From the NCBI GenBank assembly GCA_030623035.1, contig JAUXFK010000082.1, forward strand, positions 1 through 10,835: a DNA stretch of 10,835 nucleotides. The letters are read 5' to 3'. This document shows, piece after piece, positions 7,404 through 10,835 of the stretch. The notes beneath the pieces were generated by a model that had not been told where the DNA came from, searched no databases, and saw only the letters and a program-made list of their open reading frames with translations. Every line of letters begins with the position of its first letter. The first letter of the stretch is position 1. The translations under genes were made by a program, and so were the position numbers. The stretch comes from Deltaproteobacteria bacterium. GTDB lineage: Bacteria; Desulfobacterota; UBA8473.

Positions 7404-7544
7404 GATCAGTGCTGTCTCCTTGTTTTGTATGAATCGATGAAAATAATTATTGAGTTTAGTTAGAATGAAGCGTAGTGAAATAAAGAATGATCGTATTATT
7501 TTAGCCTTATGAAACAGAAAGCACTGGCCAAGCTTCAACAGCAA

Positions 7545-7636
7545 TCAAATTTTAAACCGTGCAGAACTCGCATCTTCCCCCCTGTTCTTTCTTAACTCAC
7601 TTAGATGTTCAAACAGTTGCACGCGTTAAAATTTGA
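7545..7636. repeat. Imperfect 19-bp inverted repeat
   Basis: TCAAATTTTAAACCGTGCA (7545-7563) and TGCACGCGTTAAAATTTGA (7618-7636) are reverse complements at 17 of 19 positions, with 54 bp between them. This looks like the ends of a small non-autonomous element or the arms of a long stem. No coding frame is enclosed. Confidence 0.6.
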
Positions 7637-7738
7637 CCACCGCCTTAGCAACTAAAATTTAAAAAAGCTAAACTGTTACGAATGATCCAATTTTGCCCTA
7701 TCCCAAATGCTGTTAGAAATACTTCTATATCCTCTTTT

Positions 7739-7833
7739 ATTTTAGGTGGAACTCCCGATGGTTCACCCTTTATTGAAAAGAAGATGCTAAAATTACCTTT
7801 TAATAAAGAGGGGTAGGGGGGGATTTTAGGTGG
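7739..7833. repeat. Direct repeat ATTTTAGGTGG bounding a G-run palindromic unit
   Basis: ATTTTAGGTGG occurs at 7739-7749 and again at 7823-7833. The second copy overlaps a unit with terminal inverted arms CTAAAAT (7787-7793) and ATTTTAG (7823-7829) around AAAGAGGGGTAGGGGGG. On the - strand this reads as the CCCCCCTACCCCTCTTT type of interspersed repeat common in anaerobe genomes. Confidence 0.5.
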
Positions 7834-8014
7834 CTTTTGTAAAATTATGTGCACGAAAAACCCCTTTTTCTTTTATTTTTTCAATAGATTGTGATATATG
7901 TTAGGGTATTGTTGTGATGGCTTTTTTAAATCACTTTTTTTTGGAAAGTATAGAAAAGCTGAGATTGTGTGTCAAGCAAAATTATCCTGCAAGATTATTA
8001 TGAGGATTCTGGAC

Positions 8015-8040
8015 TTGACAATTTCATTTACGTGTATAAC
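8015..8040 (+). promoter_or_regulatory. Possible promoter of the selenoprotein-ilvA pair
   Basis: A perfect TTGACA box (8015-8020) is followed by TATAAC (8035-8040). The spacer is only 14 bp, shorter than the 16-18 bp that sigma70 prefers, so this is tentative. It lies 55 bp upstream of the start codon. Confidence 0.3.
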
Positions 8041-8094
8041 TTATTAGATAAGTGTTGGGTAAGCTGGATAGAATAACTTTTATAGGAGGTAAAA

Positions 8095-8409
8095 ATGTTT
8101 GAGATAACGGATAAAGCAGGTGAAATGATGGGTGAGTATTTCAAGGAAAGAGAAGACGTCCCATCCGTAAGGATTGTACTTACTGAAGGTGGCTGATCTG
8201 GGCCGGCATTAAGCATGGTTCTGGATGAACCACAAGAAGATGACGAGGTTATCAAGAAGAATGGGAGTACCTTTGTTATAAAAAAGGATCTCCTAGAACG
8301 AGTAAAGCCTGTCAGATTAGACTTCGTAGAGGGCGATATGGGTTCAGGATACGCCATATCTTCCAGTCTGTCGAATGGGGGTGGTTGTGGAAGTTCATGC
8401 AGTTGTTGA
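8095..8409 (+). CDS. HesB/IscA-like selenoprotein (in-frame TGA at 8194-8196 read as selenocysteine)
   Basis: The gene starts at ATG 8095 with AGGAGG five bases upstream and runs 104 codons to TGA 8407-8409, provided the in-frame TGA at codon 34 is read as selenocysteine. The product is an A-type iron-sulfur carrier-like protein of the IscA/HesB fold. It begins MFEITDKAGEMMGEYF, continues VRIVLTEGG-U-SGPALSMVLDEP, and ends in a Cys-rich tail GGGCGSSCSC. Sec34 sits where IscA has its first metal-binding cysteine (GGCSG, Cys35 in E. coli). Cys98, Cys102 and Cys104 match the C-terminal ligands (Cys99, Cys101). The same codon phase, composition and family similarity continue on both sides of the TGA, with no base shift, which argues against decay. 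HesB-like proteins are an established bacterial selenoprotein family. A SECIS-like hairpin lies 25 nt after the TGA. ilvA follows 33 nt downstream and is probably co-transcribed. A role in Fe-S or redox chemistry is likely but unspecified. Confidence 0.9.
8194..8232 (+). promoter_or_regulatory. Sec codon and bacterial SECIS-like stem-loop
   Basis: TGA 8194-8196 is followed by a perfect 6-bp stem, TGGTTC (8216-8221) with GAACCA (8227-8232), closing the 5-nt loop TGGAT (8222-8226). The loop starts 25 nt after the TGA and has G at its second position. Both fit the known features of bacterial SECIS elements (an apical loop some 16-37 nt downstream with an early G), which recruit SelB. It lies wholly inside the coding region, as usual in bacteria. 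Confidence 0.75.
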
Positions 8410-8442
8410 GAAAAAGTCGCTCTTAGTACGAAAGGATAAAGG

Positions 8443-9666
8443 GTGACAATAAGCATACAGGATATATACAGAGCAGCCGAATCCATAGCCGGCATTGTTG
8501 TCAAAACCCCATGCGTAGGATCCAGAACGCTTTCTAAGATCACTGGAGCGCATGTGATCCTTAAGTTTGAAAACCATCAGTTTACCGCTTCATTCAAGGA
8601 CCGAGGGGCTCTTGTCAAGCTTTTGACACTTTCTTCGAAGCAGCGAACTGCTGGTATTGTTGCAATGTCGGCCGGCAACCATGCACAGGCTGTTGCTTAT
8701 CATGCCCAGAGGCTGGGTATACCTGCGTCTATCATAATGCCACGCACGACTCCCAATGTAAAAGTAGAGCGTACCCAGGCATTTGGTGCGGAAGTCATCC
8801 TTTATGGAAACGGGTTGGACGAGGCTTTTGAGTTTGCAAAGAAACACGCAAGAAAACAGGGACTTCAGCTTATCCATCCCTACAATGACAGGCATATAAT
8901 TGCCGGTCAGGGGACCATCGCAATAGAGATGCTTGAAGCCTTCCCGGATATTGATCTGCTTGTAATTCCTATCGGAGGTGGTGGGCTGATTGCAGGCAAT
9001 GCAATAGCTGCAAAGGCTATTAGACCTGATATCAGGATCATTGGTGTCCAGTCAGCACGATTCCCCTCCATGCTTAAGGCAATTAAAGGAGAACCCGTTT
9101 ATTGCGGAGCCAGTACGATTGCAGAAGGAATTGCGGTAAAAGAGCCAGGTTCCTTAACTCTCCCCGTTGTGCAGGAGTTTGTAGATGATATTTTAACTGT
9201 CGAGGACGAAGAGATTGAAGATGCAGTGCTGCTTCTGCTTAATGTTGAGAAAACGGTTGTAGAAGGCGCGGGTGCTGCTGGACTGGCCGTTTTGCTGAAT
9301 AATTCAGAACGGTTCAAAGGGAAAAAGGTAGGGTTGATTCTCTCAGGCGGCAATATCGATTTGTTTATCTTATCGTCGATTATTCAAAGGGGGCTGGTCC
9401 ACTCAGGTCGCCTTGTGAGGCTCAACATAGGAATACCGGATACTCCAGGTGCACTCGCAGAGATAACCCGGCTTCTGGGTGAAAATAATGCCAATATCAT
9501 TGAAGTACGTCATCAACGCGCATTTACGAATCTATCTTTACAGTTGGCAGAAGTAGAGTTTGTATTACAAACGCTGGGCAGAGATCATGTTTTGAATATT
9601 TTGGATATTATCAAGGATGCAAATTATAAGGCCTCTTTGCTCGATATCGAAGCAACAGAGGGCTAA
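8443..9666 (+). CDS. ilvA: Threonine ammonia-lyase (threonine dehydratase), PLP-dependent, with ACT domain
   Basis: This 407-residue fold-type II PLP enzyme deaminates L-threonine to 2-oxobutanoate and ammonia, the first step toward isoleucine or threonine catabolism. The Schiff-base lysine is Lys52 in ASFKDRGA. The substrate/PLP loop is SAGNHAQ (76-82), the phosphate-binding tetraglycine loop is PIGGGGLIAG (176-185), and SGGN at 301-304 contacts the pyridine ring. A single C-terminal ACT domain (about 324-400, starting RLVRLNIGIPDTPGALAEI) gives the roughly 400-residue form seen in many anaerobes and archaea. This differs from the ~510-residue IlvA of E. coli with a double regulatory domain and from short TdcB. 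Allosteric control by isoleucine is plausible but not readable here. GTG 8443 is used: AAAGGA lies six bases upstream and the N-terminus MTISIQDIYRAA fits the family. It follows the selenoprotein stop by 33 nt. No strong terminator is seen downstream. Confidence 0.96.
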   Translation: MTISIQDIYRAAESIAGIVVKTPCVGSRTLSKITGAHVILKFENHQFTASFKDRGALVKLLTLSSKQRTAGIVAMSAGNHAQAVAYHAQRLGIPASIIMPRTTPNVKVERTQAFGAEVILYGNGLDEAFEFAKKHARKQGLQLIHPYNDRHIIAGQGTIAIEMLEAFPDIDLLVIPIGGGGLIAGNAIAAKAIRPDIRIIGVQSARFPSMLKAIKGEPVYCGASTIAEGIAVKEPGSLTLPVVQEFVDDILTVEDEEIEDAVLLLLNVEKTVVEGAGAAGLAVLLNNSERFKGKKVGLILSGGNIDLFILSSIIQRGLVHSGRLVRLNIGIPDTPGALAEITRLLGENNANIIEVRHQRAFTNLSLQLAEVEFVLQTLGRDHVLNILDIIKDANYKASLLDIEATEG

Positions 9667-9896
9667 AAACAAAAAAGAGATGCCCATAGTACTATTGCGG
9701 TTTTCCCAGCCGGTATTATGATGAAGAACCAGGACTTTATTATAACAGGCATAGGCATTATCAGCCTGGGACGGGAAAATAATTTGCAACATTGCATGGA
9801 TTTTATTGCTATCTAAAATCTGATATATTCTTCTCAAAAAGTTATCATTCCTTTTAAAATCACATTCTTTTTTCGAAAAATTAAATGATTATTATG

Positions 9897-10103
9897 TTAG
9901 TTCTGGGCAATAAGCTCTTGATAAGTAATAGCCTTAGAGCTTAGGACTGCTTGGATAAGATGCTCAAAAAGATCGTTTTCGTGATAACGACGATTTAGGC
10001 GGTGGATAAAAGAAGATGCCCTGCAAAGGGGTCGATTAACTTCAGGTACTTTAGGCCAGGTCATCTGATATATATGGATCAGATGACCCCATTCTAATTT
10101 CAT
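9897..10103 (-). CDS. Unrecognised short protein, possibly a relic
   Basis: A 68-codon - strand frame starts MKLEWGHLIHIYQMTWPKVP and ends LSSKAITYQELIAQN. I do not recognise it. It is Trp/His/Arg-rich, shows no signal peptide or membrane helix, and has a weak GGAT-like purine stretch upstream of ATG 10103. The frame stays open a further 12 codons upstream (SLIKEAKTRILK) to a TAA, without a clear start, so it could be the C-terminal remnant of a longer gene such as a transposase; that is a guess. A perfect 11-bp inverted repeat lies within its first codons, unusual for a coding region. It runs opposite to its two neighbours. Treat it as doubtful. Confidence 0.3.
   Translation of the reverse strand: MKLEWGHLIHIYQMTWPKVPEVNRPLCRASSFIHRLNRRYHENDLFEHLIQAVLSSKAITYQELIAQN
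10059..10088. repeat. Perfect 11-bp palindromic hairpin
   Basis: GGTCATCTGAT (10059-10069) and ATCAGATGACC (10078-10088) pair perfectly around an 8-nt loop (ATATATGG). There is no T run on either side, so it is not a standard terminator. Its place 70 bp upstream of the carD promoter would also suit an operator or RNA processing site, which is speculative. Confidence 0.7.
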
Positions 10104-10160
10104 CTTTAATATCCTTGTCTTTGCTTCTTTTATTAAGCTTTATCTGAAAATTTATTACTG

Positions 10161-10189
10161 TTGACTATATGGTTGAAATGTGTTAAGTT
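10161..10189 (+). promoter_or_regulatory. Sigma70-type promoter of the CarD-like gene
   Basis: TTGACT (10161-10166) and TAAGTT (10184-10189) are separated by exactly 17 bp, and TGT at 10181-10183 gives an extended -10 (TGn) element. It lies about 45 bp upstream of the start codon. Confidence 0.6.
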
Positions 10190-10234
10190 CAGCAGTTAAT
10201 GAAGTGAAAAAGTAGAGATGGGAGGTATTGTCTT

Positions 10235-10717
10235 ATGTTTAAGATCGGAGACGTAGCAGTATACCCTTCACATGGGGTAGGAGTTATTCAGTCTATTGAA
10301 AACAAAAAGATTTCTGATGAAGAGCAGCCTTTCTTTATATTTAGAATATTGGACAGTGATATGACCATAATGATCCCTATTGACAATATCAAAACCGTTG
10401 GCCTTCGAAGGGTAATCCATATGGGAGAAGTCTCCAGAGTTTATGAGATATTAAGAAAAAAAGATATAGAGGTTGAGAATCAAACATGGAACAGAAGATA
10501 CCGCGAATACACACAAAAGATCAAGAGTGGTTCAGTATTTGAAGTGGCTGAAGTGCTTAGAGACCTCTTTATATTAAAGCTGGAAAAAGACCTCTCTTTT
10601 GGGGAGAGAAAGATGTTGGACTCAGCAAGAAACCTCTTGGTGAAAGAACTCTCAATTGCCCAAAACATTACGGAAGAGATTATAGAAAATAACATCAAGA
10701 GTATTTTTAGCAGCTAG
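10235..10717 (+). CDS. CarD/CdnL-family RNA-polymerase-binding transcriptional regulator
   Basis: This 160-residue protein matches the CarD/CdnL family, whose members bind the beta subunit of RNA polymerase and stabilise open promoter complexes, notably at rRNA and other growth genes. The N-terminal RNA-polymerase interaction domain (about 1-60) begins MFKIGDVAVYPSHGVGVIQSIE and contains IMIPIDNIKTVGLR. The C-terminal all-helical domain (about 65-160) includes the NQTWNRRYREY segment, whose Trp85 corresponds to the conserved tryptophan that wedges into the upstream edge of the -10 region. ATG 10235 is preceded by GGGAGGT (10220-10226) with eight bases between. The length is typical of CdnL (about 160-165). 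The gene stands alone with its own extended -10 promoter, and a paired hairpin repeat follows 40 bp after the stop and might serve as its transcript end. Confidence 0.94.
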   Translation: MFKIGDVAVYPSHGVGVIQSIENKKISDEEQPFFIFRILDSDMTIMIPIDNIKTVGLRRVIHMGEVSRVYEILRKKDIEVENQTWNRRYREYTQKIKSGSVFEVAEVLRDLFILKLEKDLSFGERKMLDSARNLLVKELSIAQNITEEIIENNIKSIFSS

Positions 10718-10757
10718 AATTGATGATCTCGTAAAAAGTCAAAAAATACCATTTCCC

Positions 10758-10835
10758 GTCATTCCGGCAAAAGCCGGAATCCAGTGTTTTCAAGCAGTTG
10801 CGGACCATCTGGACTCCGGTTTTCACCGGAGTGAC
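10758..10835. repeat. Paired REP-like hairpins in inverted orientation
   Basis: The first unit (10758-10784) is GTC-ATTCCGGC-AAAA-GCCGGAAT-CCAG, a perfect 8-bp stem. The second (10809-10835) is CTGG-ACTCCGGT-TTTC-ACCGGAGT-GAC, also a perfect 8-bp stem. The two 27-bp units are reverse complements at 22 of 27 positions, with a 24-bp spacer. The window ends at the last base of the repeat. This type of GTCATTCCGGC repeat is widely scattered in deltaproteobacterial genomes (from general knowledge). Confidence 0.85.

Larger units (their letters stand above)
7404..8094. other. Repeat-rich intergenic region without a convincing gene
   Basis: This 690-bp gap separates the divergently transcribed synthetase and selenoprotein genes. 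It contains a 19-bp imperfect inverted repeat (7545-7636), a G/C-run repeat with short terminal inverted arms (7787-7829), and T-rich sequence at 7856-7945. A 69-codon - strand frame (7645-7854) runs through the repeats. Part of it encodes a PPKIPPYPSLLKG-like string, which I take as repeat translation and not a gene. I saw no tRNA or other recognisable RNA. Confidence 0.6.
9667..10234. other. Intergenic region between ilvA and the CarD-like gene
   Basis: This 568-bp AT-rich gap holds an inverted pair TTTTCCC (9701-9707) / GGGAAAA (9773-9779), inside which CCAGG (9729-9733) pairs with CCTGG (9765-9769). This could be a weak ilvA terminator, but it has no T run. An unrecognised short - strand frame, a strong palindrome and the carD promoter follow and are listed separately. 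I see no tRNA or other known RNA. Confidence 0.5.

Noticed and set aside
7404..7544. A 47-residue N-terminal extension of the acyl-CoA synthetase
   Set aside because: The sequence is low in family-like content and precedes the normal start of the CoA-binding domain at ATG 7403.
7645..7854. A 69-codon - strand frame in the intergenic island
   Set aside because: Much of it is translation of interspersed repeats (the PPYPSLLKG-like string), and no supporting start site is visible.
8194..8196. The TGA inside the HesB-like gene as a nonsense mutation or sequencing error
   Set aside because: It replaces exactly the conserved Cys codon, the frame is intact on both sides, and a SECIS-like hairpin follows at the right distance.
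8215..8409. A separate 64-residue protein starting at ATG 8215
   Set aside because: It is the C-terminal part of the selenoprotein, begins inside the SECIS-like stem region, and has no ribosome binding site.
8028..8543. A 171-codon - strand frame opposite the selenoprotein and the start of ilvA
   Set aside because: It is Ser/Thr/Pro-rich antisense translation of two recognised genes and crosses their junction.
9701..9779. An intrinsic terminator after ilvA
   Set aside because: The TTTTCCC/GGGAAAA and CCAGG/CCTGG pairings are short, enclose long loops and are not followed by a T run.

Overview
The window looks like an accessory-rich stretch of chromosome from an anaerobic bacterium. A Desulfobacterota (deltaproteobacterial) origin is my best guess; it is an inference from gene content, not a phylogeny. 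The signs are a membrane pyrophosphatase, a tandem pair of acyl-CoA dehydrogenases, an ADP-forming-type acyl-CoA synthetase subunit, a corrinoid adenosyltransferase, a CarD/CdnL regulator, a UGA-encoded selenoprotein, and intergenic GTCATTCCGGC-type hairpin repeats. By eye the GC content is moderate.

Layout. Positions 1-393 are the 3' end of a membrane proton/sodium-pumping pyrophosphatase, closed by a strong terminator at 443-487. The ATPase gene ychF follows on the + strand (525-1610) and appears to start at CTG. From 1621 to 7403 all identified genes lie on the - strand. In transcription order they are: an ADP-forming acyl-CoA synthetase alpha-type subunit (7403-5979), a UbiA/MenA-like prenyltransferase (5605-4712), a large and a small acyl-CoA dehydrogenase (4672-3491 and 3365-2235), and the cob(I)alamin adenosyltransferase cobO (2163-1621). 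The gap at 5606-5978 holds an inverted-repeat element enclosing a + strand remnant of a four-helix-bundle (23S rRNA intervening-sequence type) protein gene.

The 690-bp gap at 7404-8094 is repeat-rich and mostly non-coding. After it, on the + strand, comes the most notable gene: an IscA/HesB-like protein at 8095-8409 whose first metal-ligand cysteine codon is TGA. A short stem-loop 25 nt downstream fits a bacterial SECIS, so this reads as a selenoprotein that simple ORF calling would split or miss. A threonine ammonia-lyase with an ACT domain follows 33 nt later (8443-9666). The gap at 9667-10234 holds an unrecognised short - strand frame, a perfect 11-bp inverted repeat and a good sigma70-type promoter for a CarD/CdnL transcription factor (10235-10717). 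The window ends exactly at the edge of a paired hairpin repeat (10758-10835).

How the genes may work together. The - strand genes suggest acyl-CoA metabolism: activation or energy-conserving hydrolysis of a CoA thioester, FAD-dependent oxidation (electrons possibly entering a quinone pool linked to the MenA-like enzyme), and supply of adenosylcobalamin for a B12 mutase encoded elsewhere. The substrate cannot be read from the sequence. Both dehydrogenases lack the glutamate base at the usual positions, so their reaction is uncertain.
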